A stretch of DNA of 64,000 bases from Amoebophrya sp. A120 (lineage: Eukaryota > Sar > Dinophyceae > Syndiniales > Amoebophryaceae). Of the stretch, positions 10,763 through 23,134 are shown one piece after another. The stretch lies in the NCBI GenBank assembly GCA_905178155.1, contig CAJINV010000001.1, positions 16,120,142 to 16,184,141 on the forward strand, written 5' to 3'. A model generated the notes under the pieces. The model ran no database searches and was not told where the DNA came from. It was given only the letters and a program-made list of their open reading frames with translations. Position numbers and translations under genes: made by a program. The first letter of the stretch is position 1. Every line of letters begins with the position of its first letter.

Positions 10763-13334
10763 ATGACGGACCTTCAGGATGAGGATGCGCGTCTTGCTGC
10801 GGTCTTGGGGCAATCCCTGGAGAGCGTCATTGACGCTCCGCCGCCCAGCGCAGCCTCGGCCACGATATTACGATACTCTGGCGGTACGGGGCACAAGGGG
10901 AAGGTATGAACAATTGATGCTTCATTTCTTGCATAAAGTAACAGTTCCATGTAGATCATGAGAAAAATTTCCCATCGCACTACATTTCAGCAAAAAATCT
11001 CGTTGGTTCCTTCATGATGTAGCTGAATACGAATATCCCCGACCAGACGACCAAAAATGAGAAAGTGACAAAATACATCAGGGCAAGGGCAAAAAGGGAA
11101 AGTTCCACGGCGAGGGGTTTTTCCAGCGACAGGAGGTGGGGCAGAACTACATCTGCCAGAACTGCGGGAAGAAGGGGGACCACTGGCTGCAGGATTGCCC
11201 CCTGAAGTACGAAGATGAGCAGGAGAAGGTGGGCGCCACCTACGACGCCTGGTCGAATGAGAACGAGCGGAAGAAAACGAAGATTCGGTGGGCGCGGGGC
11301 ATCCCCATGAACTACCTGCAGGAGTGTCCGACGTTTGAGGCCGCCTGCGAGCGGAGCATCGACGGGACCTGCTACCTGCGTCGGGAAAAACCGGGGAAGT
11401 ATTTTGCCTACGTTCACGATGCGTCGTCCAACGTGTTTCTCGGGAAACACATGCAGAAACTCCAGACACCCGTCCACGAAAAAGCGTTTTTCGCCTACGG
11501 GGAGGCTTTCGAGAAAGCCCTGGACTTTGTCCGGTGCCAGGTCTGCACGAACTTGCTGATGCTGCCGGAAATCGCCCCGTGCTGCGGGCGCACGTTCTGT
11601 CGCGACTGCATCCTCGAGCGCCCAACCTGCCCAGCGTGCAAGAAGCCGAACATGCCGCACTTGTTGCAACCGCACGACCTGCTACGGAAAATTGCCGACA
11701 AGATAAGAGGAGGTACAGTTGCGTTTTTGCGTGAATGTGATTCTATAAATCGATACACCAATTTGTAATCGTGTCACAATCTGATAGAAGTTCCCCACGC
11801 CATAATTTTTCTACAATCTCATCATTCATTCCCTACCTTGACGAACACAGCGAAAATGTCGGACCTGCGTCGGCGCGAGGACGAGGAGCAGCGACGGCGC
11901 GCGGAGTGGCGCGTCAAACAGGTCGCACTGGAGGAGTGCTACGCGGAGGAGGAACGCGAGCGGCGCGCAAAAGAGCAGCGCACCGCCCTGCACACGCTGC
12001 ATCGCCGCATGCTGACGGAGAAGCTGGACCGATTGGAGCGGAAAATGGCGCGTCGGCGAGCGAAGATTTTAGAGGACATGGAAGAGGAAGAGAAAAAGGC
12101 GGAGGAAGAGAGTAAAGAAGCGAATAGCAACATTGGAGCGCCAGCACCGGGAGGCGCAGCTACGTCAGCGTCCACGACCGCAGGAGGAGCGTCAAGCTCT
12201 TCATCGGCGCAGCCCAACGAAGGTGCTGCTGCGACGGAAGGACAGCCGGCCGCTAGCTCGAGCTCCGCTAGCAGTAGCTCTACTGCGGCCGTCAAGAAGC
12301 GAAACTCCGCACCGGTGCCTTTGGACTTGGATGCGGAGGAGCGAAGGCTGCTGTTTGATCTTAAAACGCAGTCGGGACCCCCCGAGATCCGCAACGCCGC
12401 CGAGTTTGAGCTGTTCAAATTGTGTCTGAAGGAGCGGGCGCTGCGGGCGGAGCTGGAGGCGCACGACGCAAAGGACCCCGAAGCAATGGACAGCGCCGTA
12501 GGGGGAACGCTGGTCACGGACGACGGGGAAGTTCTTTCCCCCGTAGAACGGGACCACTCCGGGCGACACAAGCGCCTGATGCTGCCACCCGCAGGTGGAC
12601 CGCTGTGTTTGCCTGTGGGAAATACCACCAATAATTCCGCTGGTCCGGTTGTTGCGAAACAACAGACTTTGCAACCAGGTACAGGCGTGGTGAGAGTAAT
12701 ATCGCCACGAGCTGCAGACTGGGGCAGCAGTGCTGCAGCTTCTGTTGTGCCGCATAAAGCCACTCCAAGTTGTGCACCACCTGCAACGCTCTTGCCTTTG
12801 CAACCGCAAGCTGGGAACGCGAGTGCAAGTTCGTCGTCTTCCGCCCCGCCTGTTGCGCAGCCAGCAAATGCAACGCAACAAGCAGCGAAAGAGGCGTTGC
12901 TCCCCCTGGTAGGACAGGTCGACACCACCAGCAAAGATACCATCGCCTCTACGGAAGGTAGCCAGGACAACACAAAGTCTACTGCGGGGGCTCCGATCAT
13001 CAGTCTGAAGAGACCGCCCCCTTCACAGCCAGAGCAGGAAGGCTCAGGTGCGGCTTCAAGCAGCAGTGGACCGGTTGTGATGGTACCGGCGGCGCAAGAA
13101 CCAGCACTGGGTGGAGCGACCGCTGTTGCCACGACCGCGGGCGCTGCGTCGTCAAGCACCTCGAACGTTCCGGCAAGCACAGCGACTGCCAGCCAGAAGT
13201 CTCCGGAGAAGAAAACGAAAAAGAGGAAGAAGCTGACCCCCGAGGAGTTTTTCGCGTGGCAGGAATCCATTCGGAAGGCAGCTGAGGAGGGTCGACCGGC
13301 GCCACCAACTGTGAGTCCGGGAGAAGACGATTAG
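10763..13334 (+). CDS. Zinc-knuckle and RING protein resembling Mpe1/RBBP6
   Basis: Three exons: 10763-10903, 11082-11712 and 11851-13334; 751 aa. Residues 5-20 (QDEDARLAAVLGQSLES) look like a ubiquitin-interacting motif. A zinc knuckle follows (CQNCGKKGDHWLQDCP, about 72-87), with one residue more than the usual CX2CX4HX4C spacing. A RING/U-box-like domain lies near 220-255: CQVCTNLL, then PCCGRTFCRDC, then CPAC. This pairing and the PCCG signature are those of Mpe1/RBBP6, ubiquitin ligases in pre-mRNA cleavage and polyadenylation; the DWNN ubiquitin-like domain of that family is absent. Exon 3 begins with a charged coiled coil (RRREDEEQRRRAEW), then long Ala/Ser/Pro low-complexity sequence and a final EFFAWQESIRKA segment after a KKRKK basic cluster. 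Both introns are GT-AG. Family assignment moderate; RNA 3'-end role is inference. Confidence 0.65.
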
Positions 13335-13979
13335 AAGTGTCGGCATGTCTTGGTACACACTGAGAAACCAAAAACTTCGACATCCGCAAGCGAGCGACTG
13401 TAGCACACCATCAATTCAGTATCCGTTTTCATGGCCAAAAAAAAATGTAGTACATGGAGAAATAAGTTCGTGTTTCGGCATTGACTTGCCCAGCAGATAC
13501 GATAGGCTTTCGCGGGATGATGTTCTCTCAAGCTTTGAGTGTAAGTACATCAGGTTTGGTTCATGCATGCTTTTGATACTCCGGTTTCGCTTTCGCCTTC
13601 CGTTCCTGTTTCGGTTTTTTGCTGCAGTGTGTCGGTCTTTCGTGCATGAGTTGGTTTCCGCTCTATCGATCTTTCCACTTCATCTGCCGTCTCGCTATGG
13701 ATCAAGCTGTTCCTTACATCGAAATCGTGGTGGTTTTGGTTGGTGAAAGAATCTGAAGAGCGATCTTTTTGATTTCTGTTCCACTTTTGTTTCTTGTTTC
13801 GGATCCCCGTGGTTTTTCTTGGTGACGTTTGTTTTGGCGTGATTGAGGCTGTTTCTTTCCGACTTCTTTGAAAAGATCTCTGTTGCTGTTTTTTTTCGCG
13901 TTCAAGATCCAATCAAAAAAAGAAGTATACTCATTCACGCACAGATATCGGTCACTAGTTGCTAGCAGAACCAAACAGA
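13335..13979. other. Intergenic stretch, nothing recognised
   Basis: Short frames on both strands only; T-rich on the + strand. No repeat or RNA gene seen. Confidence 0.5.
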
Positions 13980-16203
13980 ATGTACTGCGAAACAGCGGGT
14001 CGCTTCCGCTCGAGCGGGTGTGAAGGCACCGAAACCAAGCCGAGCACATCAATGCCGAGGAAAGACCGCAGCACGTGTTGTAAGACGAAGGCTTTAATGT
14101 CTCTCGACGCCCTCACAACAAGTGGGCGAAATGGGTCCAGCAGAAGAAAATCAAAAACCGGAGTAGCAGCAGCTCGACCTGCTCAACAACATTCCAAACC
14201 GGCACGCCGGCGCTGCAGCAACTGGTCGGCGCCGATGAAGAAAGTCGCAAAGGGTTGCGTAGCGTCAGCCGCGGTTTTCTTCTCTCCCAATGCGCCACTC
14301 TCTGGTGTCCAGGCCGCTGTCGACGAAAACGGCAACGTTGTCGATGGCGGGGAGATGAAGATTATGATGCCTCCTACGCCCGAAGGGTTCAACGCGAGCG
14401 AGCCGGATCCGGATCCGCCGAGCCAGGACCGGATTCTGAAGCTGCTGATGTACGAGCTTGGGCAATACAACTCGTTCAAGATCCCGCGGTTCGTCAATTT
14501 CTACGAGTACGAGGACTTTCAGGACAAGGACTGCCCGCAGAAGCTGGTGCAGATGACCAAGGAGTTTCAGGATTTGTCCGAAACCGTAACGCAGTGGCAC
14601 TACAATTTCACCGGAACCGCGGGGCTTTTCTACCTAGTGCAGGACAAAAACGCACCGGGCATCGACATCAGCTGGCTGTGGATGGCACAACACTTCCAGC
14701 ATCGCGTGTCCTCGCTGCTGCAGCGCTTCATCGCGTGGATAATGGTACTTGATATCACAGTTCGTTATTTATTCCCACTTGTGTTTAGCGGCGGTCACCT
14801 TACCAATACTAGTGCAGCAGCTGTGTATGACAGTTGACGTGAAGTCCATCTTCATGTTGAATGATAAAGAACAACTTCGAGTAGAAGTGATTCTCGGGAA
14901 AGAAACTCGTTCAAAATTTTGTCAAAGGTTTTCTCCCTGTCGACCAATTCCCACGACCCCGGTTGCCTGTACTTCACGCCCGGCGTAAGAAAAATCATCG
15001 TCGAGATGCTCACGCATATGAAACGGTTGCAGCAGGACAATATGGCTTTGTTATGGAACGGGGCCGCTTTTGGCATGCTGGGGGACGTCACCCGAGACGA
15101 CTTTGAGGAATGGGAACTAACGGAAGAGGAAAAAGTCGACTTCGGCATCGCCAACAAAACCCGGGAGCAAATCATTGAAGACAGGAAAAAACCAAAGAGC
15201 AGGTAGAAGTTTCACTTTCCGTTGTCCACCTCCTCTTGAAGTAGTTGAACACAAAATTTTGCAGGATCAGGACCAGTGTATAAGTTGAAAATCTCGAATG
15301 AATACAAATCTCTTGCTCTTTCTCATCCAGATTTTCGCAGAACCTGATATTCGCGAACATGTATACGGGTTCTGTGTCCCAGTGGGCGAACTTCTACGCG
15401 TACCGCATGACGAACGAGGTGCAAACCGTTTTGACCAAGTGGGATGAGGTGAAGCAGGAGATTGCCATCGAGGCACAGGCGCACGACAAGGTCAAGTCCC
15501 ACCACCAGAACGAGCACGGCATGTTTTTGCCGTATGAACTGTGGCGCCGGGAGGTCTTCAAGCAGTGGGCCGTAGACAAGGGGCTTCTGCGGGGAATCCT
15601 GAGACACGTCGTGGACGATCTCTATGCGGTGCGCTCCCTGGCAGACTTCGGCGCCGGCGGCGGACACTACGCGAAATGGCTGAACGACACCGGGTTGCTC
15701 ACCGCATTTGCCTACGACGGAATTCAGGGTAGAAAGTGAACTGTTGGGGCGATGATGTGAATCACAATGCTGGTCGTCATTTGGAAAATATTTTTTCACA
15801 TTTATCAAGAAGTTCTTTCCGCAAAATGTTCTCTATCCCTCCAGGTGTCACCGACGTGACAAAAGGCGCTGTGCAGTACTGGAACTTGGTAGAGGACCAG
15901 GATGGGCACCCGCGCACCTACGACTACGGCATGTGCCTGGAGGTTCTCGAGCACATTCCCAAGGAATTCTCCGGCAGCGTTATCACGACGATATCCAAAT
16001 ACGTCAAGAACCGGCTCATCATGTCCTGGAGCAGCGACCGAGAGGGTATCGGCCACGTCAACTGCAAGGGGGAGGAAGAGTGGGTGCCGTACGTGGAAAG
16101 CTTTGGGTGGAAGCAGAACAAGGAGCTCACCTTCATGCTGAAAAACAATGCCACAGTCGAGTACATCTCAAACTCGGTCAACGTCTTCGATCGGGTGGCG
16201 TGA
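13980..16203 (+). CDS. Class I methyltransferase-like protein
   Basis: Four exons: 13980-14744, 14928-15202, 15331-15728 and 15845-16203, giving up to 598 aa. The C-terminal part carries SAM-methyltransferase signatures: motif I as SLADFGAGGGHYAKWL in exon 3 and MCLEVLEHIPKE (motif II/III region) in exon 4, followed by RLIMSWSSDREG. The upstream half (FKIPRFVNFYEYEDF, TPGVRKIIVEML) has no family I recognise; this looks like one of the many large dinoflagellate proteins with a terminal methyltransferase fold. Start uncertain: ATGs at 13980, 14053 and 14235; the last would give MKKVAKGCVASAAVFF, which could be a signal or transit peptide. All introns are GT-AG. Substrate unknown. Confidence 0.7.
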
Positions 16204-17109
16204 TGAATATGGAAAAAGTGCTGGTAGGGAACCCACGGGGTCGCAATCCTGCTCGGTTTTTTTACCATGCCTCAAGCGAAGTTGTTAAGTAAGTACGAAT
16301 GAAATGAAGTCGCTCAATTTGATATACATTTTCGAGAACTTTCTTTCCCCACACTATATTCGATGTCAAGATAGCTCAATGTTGCCGTGAATGTGACTCG
16401 CTCGAGAACATTGCTCGACGTTTGACAAAAGTGCTCGGTATGAACAGTGATAGAACGACAGTAAGTGCCAGTGAATCTTCACCCAGCTCGGCTTTGAAAA
16501 AAAAGGCAAGCTCCGCAACGCACGAGAAACTGCAAAACTCTGTGCCCTCTTTTGTGTAAAGCTGGCAGAATGCTCCTCGGTCAACTGAGTTTATTAGGAA
16601 AAAGCAAAGAAAGAAAAACAAATTTAATTTCGGTGTACAAAGTTGTACTTCGTTTGATGCAAAAAAGTCTGGACGGATCGGTGCCTCTCGTACATCAATG
16701 TCGTGGAAAGTCGAAACATCCTCGGTCCTGCTTGCAGTCGTTCGCATCCTTCTCGGTATGTGTGATCTTATCGTGGAACTAAAGACTGTCGTCCTTTCTG
16801 TCATCGTGCAAAAATGTAAGCGTTTGGGCAGCTTTCGTCACGATTGGCCAAAACGTCGCTGAATGTCGTCCTACTGTGCACGAATAAAATGATCACAGGG
16901 CCCGTACCAGCAGCGTGACGGACGCAACGCCTTGAAAAGGAATCCCCCCACCCGGGGAGGTTCTATGCTACGGGTTCCTGAATATCTCTGTGCAATTTTA
17001 TTGTTCGCCTTCTACACATAATCAACCCATTCTATCATTTTTTTCTCGCATTTTTCTTCCATTTCAAACCATTTCTACTTTTTAAGCCGTAAAAAGGGAT
17101 CCACAAACG
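16204..17109. other. Intergenic region, nothing recognised
   Basis: Short frames only. A pyrimidine-rich tract precedes the next ATG (about 17000-17085). Confidence 0.5.
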
Positions 17110-18164
17110 ATGGCGACGAACCCGCCGCCAGGCGGCGGCAAGGGAAATATGAAAGGAGGCACTACCGACGATGATGTCAGCACCAATGCAGATTCCCGGC
17201 CCGTGCGAAATCCGAAGCCGAACCTCGGCCGAGAAATCGCGAACAGTATTCGCGACTCCGCGGCAATGGTGGCAGAAGGAGTGGAGGCAGGATATGGTAT
17301 GAAAGACAAAAAAAATTCTATGATGTATTTTTTTGTATGTAGTAGCTGATGCGCATTACTCGCGGGCAAGCGTCCGGCGCCTGTTTTCTGTCCTGAGGTA
17401 TTTGGAGGAGCTGAAAGTTTTTGTGTTGATTAAAGTCGACCTATTTATCATTTCAAAACAGGTGCCGTTGCCGGGGGCGACAGCAAGCAAACGGGTGGCT
17501 TTGACAGCGACGCGAGCCGTGGCGGAGGTGCCATGACAAGTGACTACCACCTGCCTGGACATCCCCGCGCAGACATGTCAGACTCAAGTTCCGACTTCGG
17601 ACCACCAGCAAACGCCGACACGCAGCGACCCAGCATGATGCAAAACTGCTGGAGAGTTATGGTCTTCATTTGCGTCGTGGTAAGTTGATTTTTTTTTTCG
17701 GTTTGGTGTGTTCGTGCTACGTGGACAACCTCACGAATCAATCTCGGTTAATGTAGAAGTAACAGTTGAAAGCGCTGACGGAATGATTACCTCGTGTTAA
17801 GACGTTGCCAAAAAAAGAGTAAAACCAAGAAACTCTAAAGCGATTTGTTCTTTTCAAAGTGCACTATACACATATCAACGCACAGATCGTTCTCCTGGCA
17901 CCCTGCGTGTGCATCGGTACCGGTGTCTTCTGCCTGGCGTGCCGCAACGAGGACGAGCCGGAAGGGAAGGTTGGCTACGACTGCAACCGGGGCCGACCCG
18001 TGATGACCGTGTTCGGTTTTGTCTTGGTGGCGCTGGGTTTCGTACTGATCACCACGTACTGCTTCGTCTGTTGCTGCCGCCGGCAGCACGACTCCTACCT
18101 AGTGGAGCAGGACGAGGACGAATACGAGGAGGAGAAACGAGTCTTGGGCAGCAGCAGGCCGTAA
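17110..18164 (+). CDS. Small two-span membrane protein, unknown function
   Basis: Three exons: 17110-17296, 17462-17679 and 17886-18164; 227 aa. The N-terminal about 125 residues are Gly, Asp and Ser rich and hydrophilic. Two hydrophobic segments follow: one across the exon 2/3 junction (VMVFICVV joined to IVLLAPCVCIGTGVF) and one in exon 3 (VMTVFGFVLVALGFVLITTY), the latter running into a Cys cluster (CFVCCCRR) that could be palmitoylated. The tail is acidic (EQDEDEYEEEKR). The loop between the spans contains a Cys pair (CLACRNEDE). Frame is preserved across both GT-AG introns, which supports a real gene, but I do not recognise a family. Confidence 0.7.
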
Positions 18165-19502
18165 AAACAGGTCATCTACTTGCATCTTCGTCGTTGAGGG
18201 GGATCTGACGAAGTGCTGCGTATTCTGCAGAAAAAAAGATGCGATTCGTTTTCGATAAAAATTCGAGACTACTTTTTACGCACCGGACTTTTTGTACTTC
18301 CTTGATGCCTTATCATTTTCCACGAGCAGTGCTGGCGTTCTTGGCAGCGTTATGTGGCTGATGTATTTTGGCAGAAGCGAGGAGGCTAGGTAGTAGTTTT
18401 ATCGAACAGCAGACATCGTGCATCGTAGGGAAATTAGCGTATTTCCAAAATTCGAGACCTTCGATATCTTCGCCTCCGGGGATTCGCCATTGCAACTGAG
18501 TATCCTTATTGCGGCAAAAAATTGGTAGATTGGATGTATCAGTATTTTTGTTTATTTGTGACGTAGACTAGTCTGTACCTTATGTACCGTTTCGTATGAT
18601 TCATGTCTGTAACTTTTTTGTGCGCGAAGATCACGTCTACGGAAGTCATTTGGAAATTAAGCTTTTTTTTTGTCCATAAAACGCCAGATCACAGTCTGTA
18701 ATTCATTTTTGTTTACTTTCCGCAAGCGCTGTGCGCGAGAAATAGACGAGACGCATCCGGGCTTTCTGGAACATTGCAACGTGGAATCGTTCTGTCCGCG
18801 CTCTCTGTAGATTTAGGGTTTTTTTAATACGAAGTTGAGGCCAGCAGCGTTCGCCAAACGTTGTCTCCAGAAACGGAAGAGCTGCTTTCTAAGGCGGGTG
18901 TGGACAAACGATGGTTGCCAATCGACACCCGATTTTGAACACAAAAAACGTGGCATGCGCAAGGGCTTGCGGTTTGTAATTATGGTGTTTTTCTCTTTGA
19001 ACAAAGCGAAATACGAAGCGCTGTATTAGATTAGTAGCTGTAGGAGCTGCAGCTTGACGAAAGACTGACAAATCAAATTAGTGTTCTTCGAAAAGCGAAC
19101 GTCACTGCGATCACAAATCGCCGAAATGTCAACATCGAGATCATTCTTGGATGCACATGCAGTGTCTCTCGTCTCGGTAGACTTCTTTCAAATTCGCGAC
19201 TGCATTGATTGAAAAGCAACCTTCATGAAAAAACTGACAGGACAGGACCCCTCTGGATATTACCAAGACACACCGAGAATATCAAGTTTGATTTTCGTCC
19301 ACCCCACAGAGCTAGCTTTGAAAGCGACACGGAAATTCGCTACGGCGGAAGCCTCGCTGAAGCCGCTTCTAGGTGTATCAGAGAATAATTGATTCGCCAA
19401 TAGCCTACAGTTTCTTTTTCATTCGAGTTAACGTTTGGAAAAAAGATCTTCGCTACAATTTTTCTTTGCGTACCACAGATTAAGCATTTCGCAGGGAAAA
19501 AA
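18165..19502. other. Intergenic region, 1.3 kb, no gene seen
   Basis: Only short unsupported frames; AT-rich with T tracts. The 3' UTR of the upstream gene and 5' UTR of the DnaJ gene must lie here. Confidence 0.5.
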
Positions 19503-21088
19503 ATGTCGGGGTACTATAACAAGAAGGGGGAGTTCATTTACGGCGAGGTGCCCGCGCACATCCGGCGGCAAGAGGAGGCCAAGGCCCGGCAGAAGGCCGC
19601 CGAAGACGAGCAGTTCAAATTATTCGAAGAGGACTTTGTGAAGGATGACGACCCGATAGATGGGGACGAGGACGTGGGCGAGGGAGAGGTCACCGAGGCC
19701 TGCCTGCTCGGTCCGCCATCTACTTCGGCCAATAATGCTGCGGGCGGCGCGTCCAGCAGTTCCTCCTCCTCGACCGCCGCACCGGTGTTGCCGCCCCCTC
19801 CCAGCGACAGCGAGGAGGAAAAAGAACCGGTGGATCCCAGCAAGAAGGAGCAGCTGGACGATTTGTTCGCGAATTTGATGGGCACGATAAATACCATGGG
19901 GACGCAGCGACAGAAGGCAAACATGAGAAAGTACTCCTCGCCCGAAGAGCTGGTCAGCCGAATATTGGACCATGCAAGAAGTAAATACTTTCATTTTTCA
20001 TTGGTTTTGCAGGTGTGTAGGTCCATGTGTGACAGATTATGACGACCGGTTTTTTTGTGGAATGTAGTTTGTTAAACGAAGGAGCGCAGTTACTGTTGAT
20101 CCTAAAACCTAAACTACCCTCTCATGATGTGTGGCAAAAACCAAAACAGGTCCGTTCGAGATTCTGGGCGTTACCCCTGAAGCCGAAAAAGCCGAGATCA
20201 CAAAGACGTACCGAAACATCTCGCGAATTATTCACCCGGATAAGTGTCGAGTGGAAAGAGCGCAAGAGGCGTTCCAGAAGGTCCTGGATGCGTACAACGA
20301 GCTGAAGGAGGGCAAGTCGCGCGAGCGCTACAAGGACATTTGGGACGAAGTGCGCGCCGAGGTGTTACGCGAACACGAAGCCTTCAATGAGGAGAAGCTG
20401 CGCAACAACGACACCGAGGGATTGTTGCCAACGGAGGGGTACGAGTTTGACGAGGCTGTGATCAAGCGGTGTGAAGATCGCTTGGACACGAGTCAGAAGA
20501 AGGAAGAAGCTGAAGAAACTTATGCGGATAAGGTACAACGAGGATTCTTCTGTTCAAAGCTGCAGTGTTGTATGCAATGGATTATGCACTAGGTAGTGGA
20601 ATGACATAAATATATCGATGTACGATTTTCTGTCAGAAAAGGATGATGAAGCGCTGTGATGTATACGTGCGAATCCTACAAAAGCGCAAGAGATCGTGAT
20701 CTGCTTTTCCTAAGTGTCAAATTTGTTTTTTTTTCAGGTTCGCAAGGCCAACGAGGAGCGGATAAAGACCCGCGTGGACGAGGAGAAGGCCCGGGAGGGG
20801 AAGCAGAACAAGAACGAAAACCGGTGGAAAAAGGGCATGGACAAGCGGGTCGCCGGTTGGCAGGTGTTTCAGGCCAACGTGAACGCAAAGCGGTTTAAAA
20901 GCGAGAGTTGGGCCAAGGTCGGGCAGGTGGGCGCCGCGGACCGCTTCCACAAGCGCGAGGAGAAGACCGACGCGCAGATTCGCGAGGAGCAGAAGCTCCA
21001 CATGACCGCGGACGGCGGCAAGGGAAAGGGCGGTTTGCAGAAAAAAGCGGCCGGGCTCGATGACGGCTTCAAAAAAGTGTGGAGGTGA
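19503..21088 (+). CDS. J-domain protein, DNAJC8/Spf31-like
   Basis: Three exons: 19503-19980, 20150-20532 and 20738-21088; 403 aa. The J domain spans about residues 161-225, with FEILGVTPEAEKAEI, TYRNISRIIHPDKC (HPD at 188-190) and AFQKVLDAYNEL. After it comes a highly charged helical region (YKDIWDEVRAEVL, VRKANEERIKTRVDEEK). This layout (acidic N-terminus, central J domain, Lys/Glu coiled C-terminus) fits DNAJC8/Spf31, spliceosome-associated Hsp70 co-chaperones. The N-terminus (residues 1-155) has an acidic stretch and an Ala/Ser/Pro run. Both introns are GT-AG, with AG|GT at both ends. A splicing role is inferred from the family. Confidence 0.8.
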
Positions 21089-21701
21089 TCTTCGTCGAAA
21101 AAACGAGCGTGCGTTGCTATCTTCTTTATTACACAAATGTTGTATCAACACCATTTGTGGTGCAAAACTACGCCCCCCACGACGAGGAGGTCCTAGGAAC
21201 GTGACCCCAAGAACGACATAAAAAAGCGACAACTTTGCGACAGAAAGTAGCTACTTTCGTTATTGCGAATGCAAGCGGGATTTGAGTTATCCGCACTGGA
21301 GTTGCGTGCGTCCGTCTTTTGGCCTTTGTTATCCGGAAAAGGAAAAGCGTGTTCGCTACCTGGCATTATTTTTCTTAAATCGACCGCTGCGTGAAATCTG
21401 CTTTTTATGGGGGGGGAGGGCGTTTGTGTTACGCGTTTTTATTTGTGGTGCGTTGTGTGTGGTTCTGGTATGGCAACCTAAGCAGAAGTAGGAGCGAAAA
21501 GATGAGAGTAAGGCACAGAGAGATAGATGGAAAGGCGCGCTTTTTTATTGTCCAAACTTATTAATTTGCAGTAACGCGAACTCACCGTCACCCACAATTG
21601 AAAATTTAGCAAAGTTCAATTTTTCACGTAAACACGACCTGCAGACCGCGTTTACTCGATCCTTCCTCCGTCTTCGGTGGTGACCTCCGACGTCGTACAA
21701 G
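21089..21701. other. Intergenic stretch before the DVNP genes
   Basis: No gene seen. Contains a G-rich run near 21410-21420. Confidence 0.5.
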
Positions 21702-22233
21702 ATGGCGAAGATGATGAAGATGATGTCCATGAAGGTAAAGCCGTATTTTCTTGTATAAATTGTTGAGAAGGACCAGCACTGCAGTCGTGTCGGTGATATC
21801 TTTGGGTTTGTCATTTTCGTCCTGTAGTTTTGAATTTGATGCACCGGCGGTGGTGGTCGTGGTTCAGACGAAAAAAAATCTCACCAACATTCAGATGGGC
21901 ATGAAGAAGATGGCCATGAAGAAATCCGTCATCGCACGGGGAAGGGTGCCGAATCGGCAGGCGATGGTCTTGCGGGGCACCAAATTAAAGACCAGCGGTG
22001 GGTTGACCAAGAGCGATTTGAAGAAGAACCCCCGCGGGCGTGTGGTTTCCATCAAGAAAAGCAACGCAGCCCGAAAGAAAGGGACTTTTCAAAAGATTTC
22101 GACTTGGGGAAAAGCGGTAAAGCAGGCCTACAGGGAGATGGGCCTGAAAGGTTTCGTGCCGGTGGGTGGGAAGAAATCCGCGCTGAGTCAGGCTTTGTAC
22201 CAGAGGGTAAAGCAAATTACCTCCGCGAAGTAA
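21702..22233 (+). CDS. DVNP-family basic nuclear protein, copy 1
   Basis: Two exons, 21702-21734 and 21895-22233, giving 123 aa. Exon 1 encodes only an 11-residue Met/Lys leader (MAKMMKMMSMK). Exon 2 carries the conserved core: MKKMAMKKS, ARGR, KTSGGLTKSDLKKN, VVSIKKSNAARKK, ISTWGKAVKQAYREMGLKGF and a C-terminal GGKKSALSQAL. The pattern (GGL-KSDL-KN, VS-KKS, W-KA, GLKGF) is that of the dinoflagellate/viral nucleoproteins, basic DNA-binding proteins that bulk-package chromatin in dinoflagellates and have relatives in phycodnaviruses. The fold name is from memory of the family. The intron (21735-21894, GT-AG) sits at the same place as in the next gene. Confidence 0.8.
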
Positions 22234-23134
22234 TGGACAAAAATTCAATTGATAAGGAAAAGCTCTACTTTCTCGCCACAGTCGTCGTTCTGCAAGAACT
22301 TTCAGTGGGTGCGAAAGGTCGCGGAAAGATGTTAAAGGAAAGCGATAGACTAGCAATTTTTCTGTGATGCTCATGCAAATACATTCACATCATACGAGCA
22401 ATCGCGGTAAAATCACTGTGATAGATACGATTTTTGAATGGTGAAGACAGCCTTTTATCTGTTTACAGCGGCAAGCATGAGTAGGTGAGACTGCGTTCTG
22501 GGGCAGCAGGCTTCATAACGCGCGTCATAGCAACAATCGATTTTGTGCCGTTCAACGGGACGATATGAAAAAGAGAGACCCATGCAAAAGCAAACACTTC
22601 TTCTGCAAAAACGCATGCAAGTGGAGTGCTGTGAGTCCGCTGCGGACTAGGTACTACAGGACCTGACGACCATGTCCACTGCATGCTGATCATATACTGT
22701 GCATCTACATTTGAAAAAAAAGTTCTACTTTTACTCTCATGCCTGTGAGTGTCTCTTCAACACTCTGGTCACCAACCTGAAAGAAGTGTTCTGTCCGGAT
22801 ACTGCTTAAGTTCAGACGCGCCAGACAACTGGAGAGAGTGCGTCAAATCAAGCTTCCAGACCATCCGTTGGGTTTCAAGTTCAGCAAGAAAAAACGAGCA
22901 GAGCTGAAGTGAAAGACAGACCATGCTGTGAGCGACGTCGCAGGCTACAAGAGTGAATCACGTCGAGAAGTACTGCTGAATACCTACTGGTGATCATGCT
23001 AGATGAAGAAATACGAAAGCATCTCTTTAGGACAACTGCACTACCACTTGAAGAGCGAACTGCCTGAAACATAGCACAACAAAACATCTTCGCTGACCAC
23101 TGCAGCAGCAACTCCTCCGCGCGTGGCCGAGGTG
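22234..23134. other. Intergenic DNA between the two DVNP genes
   Basis: No gene supported; only short frames on either strand. The 3' UTR of copy 1 and the 5' leader of copy 2 must lie here. Confidence 0.5.

Noticed and set aside
11939-13270. Antisense open frame of 443 codons
   Set aside because: It mirrors the Ala/Ser-rich low-complexity coding exon on the + strand; Cys/Ser/Ala-rich with no domain, a typical shadow of GC-rich coding sequence.
13959-13979. TTG start upstream of the methyltransferase-like protein
   Set aside because: ATG at 13980 is in the same frame; a TTG start is not expected in a nuclear gene.
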